DNA of 34,125 nucleotides from Lachnospiraceae bacterium (GTDB taxonomy: Bacteria; Bacillota; Clostridia; Lachnospirales; Lachnospiraceae), in NCBI GenBank assembly GCA_016280355.1, contig JAEEGO010000083.1:1-34125 (forward strand). Reading direction: 5' to 3'. The position numbers and the translations under genes were made by a program. Of the stretch, positions 18,201 to 23,677 are shown piece after piece; the first letter of the stretch is position 1, and each line of letters begins with the position of its first letter. Under the pieces are notes generated by a model. It saw nothing but the letters and a program-made list of their open reading frames with translations. It had not been told where the DNA came from and did not search any database.

Positions 18201-18577
18201 TGATAAACATCAACGGCTCGTACCGGATAAAGATGACCTACGACCAGACGGACGGCTCGACGGTCGACGGATACAATACGGATGGTTCGGGATATATCAA
18301 TGCCGGAAGCATAGGAACTACAGCGACGTGGGTATATCCGAAGCACGATATAGTCCGCGACAACTGCCTGCTGGCACAGACCAACGGAGGAAGTGAAACC
18401 ACATACTATTGTGACGGCACATACCTGGCGGCAAGCGGTACGTTCTACGCCGTTGTGGGCGGCAATTGGAACAACGCGGGCCGTGATGGGCTCTTCAATG
18501 TCATTCTCAACGCTACGGTCTCCGTTACCGCCACCGACTTTGGCGCGGCCCTGTCTTTGAAACCGCTTGCAGCGTAG
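15287..18577 (+). CDS. DGR target: receptor-binding protein with C-type-lectin-like variable C-terminus
   Basis: This 1096-residue tail-tip protein has four parts. Residues 1-125 resemble the N-terminal domain of baseplate upper (BppU-like) proteins (IDLNLIPNSAPVVVHVDQYD). Residues 130-205 are an Ala/Ser-rich helix plus a GTRNGEPVSSDDPTYHNN attachment motif and a poly-Gly hinge. Residues about 245-690 hold roughly six similar beta-sandwich modules of 65-80 residues, with recurring SAVFSNGSAS and EAGTYTLEV-like strands. From about 694 a formylglycine-enzyme/C-type-lectin-like domain follows (ENPYGNIWRRIRGLIN, VVGGNWNNAGRDGLF), as in known DGR targets. The last residues 1055-1090 are encoded by the VR. 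TAAAGGAGG precedes the ATG. It likely binds the host surface; the receptor is unknown. Confidence 0.93.
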   Translation: MAITQHIDLNLIPNSAPVVVHVDQYDHGTGRIIASLYEDSTPYTPSAASVYVQGTKPDGKFFVSSDGVTLEGNVVTADLTEVMTQVAGQVRVQFVVTEQTGRTGTFVFWLDVQASALPDNSQMSESDISMVEEAIETMQGYVSDSAESAQEAAASATAASQSAEDSEAWAVGTRNGEPVSSDDPTYHNNSKYWAEHGGGGGGHVIMNSEGEDMPARGTLQFLGMNVRDDATHGITIVEGGSGGSTIKVHTSEASLAGEDVTLTDGTDTMTETFDENGDATFMGVTMTGTLTISSTDGTDTAAGTVSVPYFGVYSQNISFWSATIQVSTTTSIFDGLTVYAKKNGTVYGSAVFSNGSASITVPEAGTYTLEVTYDWKTYQSDAVNVSAETTYSVTFNGFAETVNVIGDSAFANLPVTISCSGMPTQTKQLDANAELSYLALQPGTYTFSVEYQGTPYSVQQVVTTGGPFTVQLQRWTATLQFSTTSPGMDGQRIYVSLNGSVIGSAVFSNGSASLDIHGTGTYDISCTVSGFTYTDQVAVSQETTYNVTLNTFDATVNISTTSSELYGATITIKKDGANYATTSFNNSGSASYVIHEQGTYTFECTYGGETFSDEVQVTSQTTYTATINTFNVTITAAASVLEGETLTATNGTDTETATITNGEAKFRLPAGDWEVAGIPMTIVAGQTYSEQIVIFGYHYSETDSDPASGDYPTGYDNTGWTPLAMDLGSTGAPTYNSWDPEGTNKDILKWFYPKSCMVKYDGTVDYYLDEDDETKKADGTASDVASSAYGGNAMIEWGQDGKRIYWKIVPDSGNDGWTFKISNAEVLGLKPWNHYDINGKPNRHWYEAKYFGSSDGTRLRSISGGSNYVNNAGTTEISLAEANNLTTNKLWTTGTFVDYMFFALASTLITKNLNCQAALGAGRSASGNTSAIGQGTMNGKGRFYGKSNGTEGVKVFGVENPYGNIWRRIRGLININGSYRIKMTYDQTDGSTVDGYNTDGSGYINAGSIGTTATWVYPKHDIVRDNCLLAQTNGGSETTYYCDGTYLAASGTFYAVVGGNWNNAGRDGLFNVILNATVSVTATDFGAALSLKPLAA
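18448..18556 (+). repeat. DGR variable repeat (VR)
   Basis: The repeat is 109 bp at the 3' end of the target gene, aligned without gaps to the TR at 18676-18784. I count 14 differences, and every one is at a position where the TR has A (8 to G, 4 to T, 2 to C). Nine residues change relative to the TR-encoded version and one change is silent. Most changes hit Asn codons AAC/AAT (N1073I, N1076A, N1080V, N1082A, N1084D, N1085F by target numbering). The GC-rich 3' stretch GGCGCGGCCCT is identical and may be the initiation-of-mutagenic-homology element. Confidence 0.97.
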
Positions 18578-18650
18578 CGAGCGGAGTGAGCGAAGCGTGA
18601 AAAGGGTGAATGCCCGAAAGGGCAGAGGGGAAACGGCAACGGTTCCCCTC
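18563..18650 (+). other. Hairpin cluster between VR and TR
   Basis: Downstream of the VR are a repetitive AGCGAGCGGAGTGAGCGAAGCG-type segment, a 5-bp stem TGCCC/GGGCA with a GAAA tetraloop (18611-18624), and an abutting 8-bp stem GAGGGGAA/TTCCCCTC (18625-18632 with 18643-18650). In the Bordetella phage DGR a hairpin with a GAAA loop just after the VR stimulates retrohoming. Here the GAAA hairpin lies 54 nt after the VR end, so equivalence is only suggested. The absence of a T-tract argues against a simple terminator. Confidence 0.6.
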
Positions 18651-18675
18651 AAAGGGATATAGAGAGCGCCACTCG

Positions 18676-18784
18676 CGCCATTGTGGGCGGCAATTGGAAC
18701 AACACGGGCCATGATGGGCTCTTCAATGTCAATCTCAACAATACGGTCTCCAATACCAACACCAACAATGGCGCGGCCCTATCT
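18676..18784 (+). repeat. DGR template repeat (TR)
   Basis: This is the 109-bp template for VR mutagenesis. It contains about 30 adenines, many in AAC/AAT codons in the frame matching the VR, as known templates do. It sits between the target gene and the reverse transcriptase and is not part of a convincing ORF; the ORF calls over it (18681 and 18683 starts) are shadows. Transcription probably proceeds from the target gene through TR into the RT gene, the usual cis arrangement. Confidence 0.96.
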
Positions 18785-18903
18785 CATCCAATCTGGAGAA
18801 CAACTGAATGCTCTCTATGTTCCTCGTCTCTCGACGAAAATCAACTCGATGCAAGCGCCTGCCGGTAGCACAGCACCAGCGAAAGCGGGCGAGAGGATAA
18901 GAC

Positions 18904-20004
18904 ATGAAAACACACAGACATATGTTTGAGGAGATCATTAAAGACGACAACCTCGAGCTTGCAATCAAAGAAGCCTGCAGGAGCAGGAAGAAAAGCCACA
19001 AGAAGAAGACACGCCTCGAACGCTTGAAGACAGATCCGGACAGAATAAAGAAGGTCAAAGACTGGATCCTGAACTATATCCCCATGAGGAGACGGCCACA
19101 TGAGATCTATGACGGCATCGCCAGGAAGAAGAGACAGATCTACGTCCCTTCGGTCCGGGAGACTGTCGTACAGCACGCCGTCATACAGGTGCTCAACAGG
19201 CATCTGATGAATGGAGTATATGAGCATACCTACGCAGCTATCAAGGGACGCGGGCAGCATAAAGCAAAGCAGTACGTCGAGAAATACATCAGGAAGTACC
19301 CAAAGGATGTCAAATACTACTTGAAGATGGGCATCAAGCAGTACTTCCCGTCAGTACCGCAGGACGGACTAATAGCAAAGCTCGAGCGAGAAGTGAAAGA
19401 CACCCGGACAGTCGACCTCGTCCGGATGATACTCTATGCGAGCGAAGACGGCATCCCACTCGGATATTATATATCGCAGTGGTTTGCGAACTACTATCTC
19501 CGCGACATGGATCACAGGATCAAGGACATGGTCGGGAAGAACCTATATATCAGATGGATGGACGACATGGTAATCTTCGCGGGGAATAAGAGAGAGTTGC
19601 ACCGGTACAAAGACACCATCGCGGATATGCTTGCAGATCTCGGCCTGCTTTTAAAGGAAAACTGGAGGATAGAGAGATTCGATCACAGGAAGGGCGGATG
19701 CTTTCTTGACTTCATGGGATTTAGATTTTATCGAAACCGCACAACACTCCGGCGGACCATCTACTATAGGATGACCAAAAAAGCCCGGAGGATAGCAAAG
19801 AAGGAGAAGCCGACCATCTTCGAGATGAAGCAGTTTCTCTCATATCTCGGATGGATAAAACACTCGGACACATACGGCGCGTATCTCGAATACGTTAAGC
19901 CCTGCGTAAGTATACAATACATCAAGCGACGAATATCAAGGCATGACAGAAATACTCGAAAGACAGGCGAAAATAATAGCAGAGCTGACCCAGCTGCTGC
20001 ATGA
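18904..20004 (+). CDS. DGR reverse transcriptase with Gly replacing the motif A Asp
   Basis: This 366-residue protein is a retroelement-type reverse transcriptase placed 119 bases after the TR. Motifs in order: RKKRQIYVPSVRETVVQHAV (RT1/2), YLKMGIKQYFPSV (motif A, residues about 139-151), GIPLGYYISQWFANYYL (motif B, with the DGR-type GxxxSQ), YIRWMDDMVIF (motif C, two Asp present), and FLDFMGFRFY (late RT block). The residue expected to be the catalytic Asp of motif A is G143 (GGC, one transition from GAC). That would be predicted to abolish metal binding. No avd gene lies between TR and RT. Its 3' end overlaps a 52-codon ORF. Confidence 0.93.
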   Translation: MKTHRHMFEEIIKDDNLELAIKEACRSRKKSHKKKTRLERLKTDPDRIKKVKDWILNYIPMRRRPHEIYDGIARKKRQIYVPSVRETVVQHAVIQVLNRHLMNGVYEHTYAAIKGRGQHKAKQYVEKYIRKYPKDVKYYLKMGIKQYFPSVPQDGLIAKLEREVKDTRTVDLVRMILYASEDGIPLGYYISQWFANYYLRDMDHRIKDMVGKNLYIRWMDDMVIFAGNKRELHRYKDTIADMLADLGLLLKENWRIERFDHRKGGCFLDFMGFRFYRNRTTLRRTIYYRMTKKARRIAKKEKPTIFEMKQFLSYLGWIKHSDTYGAYLEYVKPCVSIQYIKRRISRHDRNTRKTGENNSRADPAAA

Positions 20005-20101
20005 AGTCATAAATCAGCTATCACAGTACAAGGAGATCGAAGCCGAAGAGCAGAGACTGGAAGAAATAGAAAGGAGAAGAGATGGACTGGAAGCACGTTG
20101 A
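19943..20101 (+). CDS. Small charged helical protein after the RT
   Basis: This 52-residue ORF starts inside the RT 3' end and overlaps the next gene by 20 bases. It begins MTEILERQAKIIAELTQLL and continues with a Glu/Arg-rich helix. It looks like a short amphipathic coiled coil. It is too small and too acidic to be a normal DGR accessory protein (Avd, about 110-130 residues). Function unknown; translational coupling of neighbouring genes is an alternative purpose. Confidence 0.5.
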   Translation: MTEILERQAKIIAELTQLLHEVINQLSQYKEIEAEEQRLEEIERRRDGLEAR

Positions 20102-20408
20102 AGGGACACAGACGGAGAAGCCAATTGAATTCGACGCCACCACGTCAAAGAGTACCATCTACATCCGCCAGAACATAGAGCGGGTGGAGAAAGAGCAGGA
20201 CGGCCAGACATACGAAGTCTGGGAGTACGACGAGACACAGGTACCGATGAGCGACTTCGCTGCCATAGCGAGCGCACTCGTGTCGTCCAACAAGACAGGC
20301 GTGGCAGGCGCGGAGGATGCGGTGTGTGAACTCTCGGAGAACACAGACGAGAGCATAGCAGCTCTGGAGCAGGCAATATGTGACTTATCGGAAGAGATCA
20401 ACAAGTAA
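20082..20408 (+). CDS. Tail-region hypothetical protein
   Basis: The 108-residue protein has a beta-rich first half (STIYIRQNIERVEKEQDG, YEVWEYDETQVP) and a helical C-terminus ending in IAALEQAICDLSEEIN. Proteins with the pattern YIRxNI plus WxYDE occur downstream of tail fibre genes in many clostridial phages. They may be baseplate or fibre accessory proteins, but I know no proven role. AAAGGAGAAG provides the ribosome site. Confidence 0.7.
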   Translation: MDWKHVEGTQTEKPIEFDATTSKSTIYIRQNIERVEKEQDGQTYEVWEYDETQVPMSDFAAIASALVSSNKTGVAGAEDAVCELSENTDESIAALEQAICDLSEEINK

Positions 20409-20420
20409 GGAGGAGTAAAA

Positions 20421-20594
20421 ATGGCAAACGTATGGAGAAATAGGATCTGGGCCGGGACGAAGACGTTCGACGAGTGCCCGGATCGCTACAAGAAGGATGT
20501 CGAAGCTCTGATGAGGGAAGATGTGGCCAAAGGCAAGCACACCCCGGAGGAATTCGAAGAAAAAACGGGGCTTCCATATTGGGGGGAGTCATGA
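20421..20594 (+). CDS. XkdX-like small protein
   Basis: This 57-residue ORF is below the ORF-track cutoff, with an excellent AAGGAGG seven bases upstream. Features RIWAGTKTFDECPDRYKKDV and TPEEFEEKTGLPY match the general layout of XkdX-family proteins, which follow tail genes in PBSX-like and clostridial phages. Its stop overlaps the next start (ATGA). The function of this family is not established to my knowledge. Confidence 0.7.
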   Translation: MANVWRNRIWAGTKTFDECPDRYKKDVEALMREDVAKGKHTPEEFEEKTGLPYWGES

Positions 20595-20941
20595 GCACAG
20601 AAGTGGTGACGGCCATAATATCCGCGGTGACTACGATGCTGGCATCTCTCGGCACATGGCACATCTCAATGAAGCAGTATCACTTGAGAAACATGGACAT
20701 GGTAACGAAAGCCATTGATGAGGTAAAAGATACGGTGACGGCCAACAATGCCGACATCCAGCAGCATCTCGCTGTGATCGACCTTAAAATCCAGACATTA
20801 TCTGACCGCGTCGAGAAACACAACGGAGTGGTCGAGCGGACATACAAGCTCGAGCAGGAAACTGCAGTACAAGCCGAACAGATCCGTGTGGCCAATCATC
20901 GCATCGCGGATCTGGAAGGAGCAAAGCATGAGACGGCATAG
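20591..20941 (+). CDS. Membrane-anchored coiled-coil protein, holin-associated (XhlA-like)
   Basis: I chose ATG 20591 (ATGA overlap) instead of the ORF-track start at 20474. The 116-residue product has an N-terminal hydrophobic segment (VVTAIISAVTTMLASLGTW), then a long coiled coil with DRVEKHNGVVERTYKLEQE. That motif is common in small proteins encoded just before phage holins. A role in lysis timing or holin complex formation is inferred from position. Confidence 0.68.
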   Translation: MSTEVVTAIISAVTTMLASLGTWHISMKQYHLRNMDMVTKAIDEVKDTVTANNADIQQHLAVIDLKIQTLSDRVEKHNGVVERTYKLEQETAVQAEQIRVANHRIADLEGAKHETA

Positions 20942-21182
20942 AGAACGCCGGAACACATTCACGAAGAGGGCCGTCAAGGCCCTCCTGATAATTGGAGTCA
21001 TAAACACAGAGATCCCGTATGTCCTCGCAGCCTTCGGCAAGGAGACGAACGAGGCGCTGGCCATCGCATGGATCACGGAGATCCTCGCGGTCATGGTCAC
21101 ATATATGTGTAAGTCCTACTTCGAGACAAAGCAGGAGCGCAAGCAGGATCTGGAAGACTTCATCAACGACAAGGAGGAATAA
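20928..21182 (+). CDS. Small membrane protein, possible holin component
   Basis: ATG 20928 has GGAAGGAG at a good distance, so I prefer it to GTG 20886. The 84-residue product begins with a very basic stretch (MRRHRERRNTFTKRAVK). Two hydrophobic segments follow (ALLIIGVINTEIPYVLAAF and IAWITEILAVMVTYMC), then a charged tail. Two membrane passes and location between an XhlA-like protein and a holin fit a lysis-cassette membrane protein. Confidence 0.65.
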   Translation: MRRHRERRNTFTKRAVKALLIIGVINTEIPYVLAAFGKETNEALAIAWITEILAVMVTYMCKSYFETKQERKQDLEDFINDKEE

Positions 21183-21184
21183 TC

Positions 21185-21484
21185 ATGAACGGAGAATTCA
21201 TCATCGGAGCCGTGGCGCTGATCGCAGTGCTCACCACGGCCACAGTCGAGGCGATCAAAAAGCTCCTCGAAGACAAGGAAATAAGCTACAGCGCGAACGT
21301 GCTCGCTGCAGTCGTCTCAATCATCCTCGCGCTCGCGTCGAGCATAGGCTATCTGGTATACACCGACACAGCCTTCACATGGAAAATCCTGGTCGTGATC
21401 GTGGCCATCGCATATCTGTCATTCCTGTCGGCCATGATCGGCTTCGACAAATTAAAGCAGATGCTCGCGCAGCTGAAAGGATAA
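21185..21484 (+). CDS. Holin
   Basis: The 99-residue protein has three predicted transmembrane segments: IIGAVALIAVLTTATVEAI, LAAVVSIILALASSIGYLV and ILVVIVAIAYLSFLSAMIG. It lies directly before the endolysin with AAGGAGG upstream. This size and topology match class I phage holins, which open the cytoplasmic membrane for endolysin release at the end of infection. The exact holin family was not determined. Confidence 0.82.
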   Translation: MNGEFIIGAVALIAVLTTATVEAIKKLLEDKEISYSANVLAAVVSIILALASSIGYLVYTDTAFTWKILVVIVAIAYLSFLSAMIGFDKLKQMLAQLKG

Positions 21485-21487
21485 AAA

Positions 21488-22246
21488 ATGACAGCGACAA
21501 AGGCAGAAGTTCAAAGATTCATCGACATGATCGCACCCATCGCTCAGAGACAAGCGGCAAAGCACGGCGGGCAGCTTTATCCCTCAGTGTGCATCGCACA
21601 GGCCGCTCAGGAGTCCGGCTGGGGAACGACTGCGAGAATGCTGCACGCAAACGCACTCTTCGGCGTCAAAGTCGGAAAAAGCGCTTACAAGTTCGGGACA
21701 GCGTGGGATGGCTCGGCCTATAAGACCGGCACCACTGAATACTATGACGGGAACAAGATCCGGCTCGTGGACTGGTTCCGCGCCTATTCAAGTATCGAAG
21801 CAGCGACAGAAGACTATATGGATATGCTCTGTCACTGCCAGAGGTACAAGAAGGCGCTGAATTGCAAAAGCCCGGAGGAAAGCATCAGAGCGATCGTGGC
21901 CGGAGGATATGCGACTGGCCCGGAATATGCCGAGCACGTCATCACCATCATCAAGAACCATCACCTGAAGCAGTACGATCCCGGTGGAAAAACTACAGCG
22001 ACGACCGGAAACCCGTACAAGGAGCCGACATCATCAATCAGGCTCCACAGTCAGGGAGAGGGCGTCAAATGGCTGCAGACAGAGCTCAAGCGCATCGGAT
22101 ACAATCTGGAAGTCGACGGGATCGCCGGGATGCTCACGATCGGAGCGGTCACTGCATTCCAGAAGGATCACCACGGTGAACCATACAATCTCGACGTCGA
22201 CGGAGTATGCGGCCCGAAGACCAGAGCAGTCATAAAATATATATAG
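21488..22246 (+). CDS. Endolysin: glucosaminidase domain plus peptidoglycan-binding domain
   Basis: The 252-residue lysin has two domains. Residues about 10-155 resemble the GH73/FlgJ-type glucosaminidase, with the motif AQAAQESGWGTTA containing the presumed catalytic Glu. The pattern NALFGVKVG, YYDGNKIRLVDWFRAY and GYATGPEYAEHV also fits. Residues about 185-252 match a peptidoglycan-binding type 1 repeat (GEGVKWLQTELKRIGY, DGIAGMLTIGAVTAFQ). There is no signal peptide, consistent with holin-dependent release. It is the last gene of the rightward late operon and is followed by a strong terminator. Confidence 0.92.
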   Translation: MTATKAEVQRFIDMIAPIAQRQAAKHGGQLYPSVCIAQAAQESGWGTTARMLHANALFGVKVGKSAYKFGTAWDGSAYKTGTTEYYDGNKIRLVDWFRAYSSIEAATEDYMDMLCHCQRYKKALNCKSPEESIRAIVAGGYATGPEYAEHVITIIKNHHLKQYDPGGKTTATTGNPYKEPTSSIRLHSQGEGVKWLQTELKRIGYNLEVDGIAGMLTIGAVTAFQKDHHGEPYNLDVDGVCGPKTRAVIKYI

Positions 22247-22269
22247 CTTACATCTCTTCCAAGGTTAGG

Positions 22270-22303
22270 GCGGGGCATCCTTCGGGATGTCTCGTCTTTT
22301 TTT
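22270..22303 (+). terminator. Rho-independent terminator of the late operon
   Basis: An 11-bp stem (several G-U pairs) closes a UUCG tetraloop (GGGGCATCC ttcg GGATGTCTC), followed by C and seven Ts. It starts 24 bases after the endolysin stop. Confidence 0.92.
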
Positions 22304-22420
22304 ATTTTAAACAGCGAATTCCGTCTTGCATTTCATCTTGCATCTATTTGGTCACGAATAACCAAACCGCGCAGAATGGGGCTTCGAAAGGGGTCAAAAA
22401 ATGCAAGATAAACGGTGGAA

Positions 22421-22463
22421 AAAAGGCCGTGAGCCCTTGAAAACAGGGCGGAAACGGCCTTTT
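22421..22463. other. Long inverted repeat beside the att core
   Basis: A perfect 10-bp inverted repeat (AAAAGGCCGT with ACGGCCTTTT) encloses a smaller GCCCT/AGGGC hairpin and is bordered by A- and T-runs. It could act as a bidirectional terminator or shape the att complex. It lies immediately left of the core. Confidence 0.6.
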
Positions 22464-22465
22464 GT

Positions 22466-22497
22466 CGTTCGGGTTCGAATCCCGTCTATCGCTTTTT
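22466..22497 (+). other. attP core: tRNA 3'-end fragment
   Basis: The sequence GGGTTCGAATCCC followed by a seven-base CTATCGC, a U discriminator position and a T-run looks like the T-arm and acceptor 3' strand of a tRNA, but no 5' half is present. Such fragments restore a host tRNA gene upon integration. The implied 5' acceptor GCGATAG and U73 would suit a tRNA-Gly; that identity is a guess. Confidence 0.78.
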
Positions 22498-22606
22498 CTT
22501 ATGTCCAGTATTTACGCGGGCTGAGAGCCCCTAAAAAATGTCCCGTCTTGCATTTCATCTTGTATTTTTTCCCGGAGACGATAAAATTAAAGTAATTGAA
22601 CAAGAT

Positions 22607-22625
22607 GGCACGGGAAAGCCGTGCC
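22607..22625. other. Hairpin right of attP
   Basis: A perfect 7-bp stem GGCACGG/CCGTGCC encloses a five-base loop. There is no T-tract on either side, so it is not a clear terminator. It may be structural for attP or simply reinforce the adjacent bidirectional terminator. Confidence 0.5.
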
Positions 22626-22636
22626 GCCACAAAATG

Positions 22637-22668
22637 AAAAAGAGGGCATCACTTGACGCCCTCTTTTT
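22637..22668. terminator. Bidirectional terminator at the integrase 3' end
   Basis: A perfect 11-bp inverted repeat (AAAAAGAGGGC with GCCCTCTTTTT) has a 10-nt loop that contains the integrase stop codon. It gives U-tracts on both strands, so it would end the leftward integrase transcript and any rightward read-through. Confidence 0.9.
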
Positions 22669-23677
22669 TAATTATTTCATCGAGATGGGAGTTCATCCGG
22701 TCGGCGTAGTAGTCCGACAGGGACAAGATATTATTTTGATATACTGATTTCATGACAGGAGCGTTCCCGGCCCTGCTCCATCCGCCCATGTCGGCCATGT
22801 ATAGATCTGGGATGGATAAGGCCACACCGGTCGAAGCGTAGAAATGACGGAGCCCGTGGAGGCTTATGTCATACCCGAGACGCTTCGCAAGCCTTCCGAA
22901 TGCCTGTCCGATGCTATTCGGATTCAGCTGCACTATGAAGCCGGAGCCGGTGCCTATGATCTCGAGCACGGCAGCGGGCAGCTTCAGGATCCTGTCAGAT
23001 CCCTCAGTCTTCGGGAGCTCTTTATATATCCATTTACCATTGACGCCCTGCACCATGTCCGCGTGGATATGAGCACAGCCGTCCTTTATGTCTTCATACT
23101 TCAGAGCGGCGATCTCTCCGCGACGCATCCCACACATCGCCAGAGCGATGCAAGGCTTCAGGCGCGGATTCGCCTCTGCAATAAGCCGGGAGACCATATC
23201 ATCCGAAGGAGACACGGGCCTTCTGACAGTTTTGGCCGGAAGCGTCACCCTGAAGACAATATCCGGATAATAGAAGCTGATCGAGGCCCTGACGAGCCCG
23301 TATCGATTCCGGACAGTCTTCGCGGAGAGCTTCGCGGACAGGAATGAGACGTATGTCTGCAGATCCTCGCTCGTGAGTCTCAGCACCTTCTTCGATAGAA
23401 GCCCATTAAAATCATCATCAAGCATCCTCTGATACTCCCGCAGCGTAGACGGCGACAGCACGCCCTCCTTCGCTGCGAGATATCCACGGATGCAGTCCTC
23501 GACGCTGTAGTCGCGTATCGTCCTGCGATGCTTTCCGGATTTAAACTCTGCAGCCTTGAGCTCGGCCTCTGTCTTCGACGGGGCCGTGATGCTGACATAT
23601 TTCCGCTTCCCGTTCTCCATGTGGGAGAAGACCATGACGTTCCATGAGCCGGATTTTAATTTTTTTGCTTTCGGCAT
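22649..23677 (-). CDS. int: Tyrosine recombinase (integrase)
   Basis: The 342-residue integrase would catalyse attP x attB recombination. The N-terminal part (GSWNVMVFSHMENGKRKYVSI) resembles an arm-binding domain. The core-binding SAM-like domain spans about residues 60-155. The catalytic part shows ALAMCGMRRGEIAAL (catalytic Arg), HGLRHFYAS (His-x-x-Arg), a GGWSRAG segment (Trp near the usual His/Trp position) and MKSVYQN with the nucleophilic Tyr. Its start overlaps the lipoprotein stop by one base (TAATG on the minus strand), so the two are probably co-transcribed. That would keep the integrase downstream of a gene expected to be expressed in lysogens. Confidence 0.95.
   Translation of the reverse strand: MPKAKKLKSGSWNVMVFSHMENGKRKYVSITAPSKTEAELKAAEFKSGKHRRTIRDYSVEDCIRGYLAAKEGVLSPSTLREYQRMLDDDFNGLLSKKVLRLTSEDLQTYVSFLSAKLSAKTVRNRYGLVRASISFYYPDIVFRVTLPAKTVRRPVSPSDDMVSRLIAEANPRLKPCIALAMCGMRRGEIAALKYEDIKDGCAHIHADMVQGVNGKWIYKELPKTEGSDRILKLPAAVLEIIGTGSGFIVQLNPNSIGQAFGRLAKRLGYDISLHGLRHFYASTGVALSIPDLYMADMGGWSRAGNAPVMKSVYQNNILSLSDYYADRMNSHLDEIIKKEGVK

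Larger units (their letters stand above)
22321..22575. other. attP region with integrase arm-type sites
   Basis: A 20-bp perfect direct repeat (start CCGTCTTGCATT) occurs at 22321-22340 and 22543-22562. Each repeat contains one TCTTGCAT unit and is followed by or includes a second related ATCTTG(C/T)AT unit. An inverted copy ATGCAAGAT lies at 22401-22409. These five related 8-9-bp sites flank the tRNA-like core on both sides, as arm-binding sites of lambda-type integrases do. The integrase gene lies immediately to the right. Confidence 0.75.

Noticed and set aside
18681-18929. ORFs overlapping the TR (18681 and 18683 starts)
   Set aside because: The TR acts as non-coding template; neither ORF has a ribosome site, and the open frames result from TR homology to the target gene.
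19943-20101. Small ORF as DGR Avd
   Set aside because: It is less than half the usual Avd length and acidic rather than basic.
22466-22497. Possible complete tRNA gene
   Set aside because: Only the T-arm and 3' acceptor part are present; no 5' acceptor GCGATAG, D-arm or anticodon arm is found upstream. It fits an att core instead.
22538-22747. 69-residue rightward ORF over the integrase end
   Set aside because: It runs through the att arm, a hairpin and the terminator and is antisense to the integrase C-terminus.
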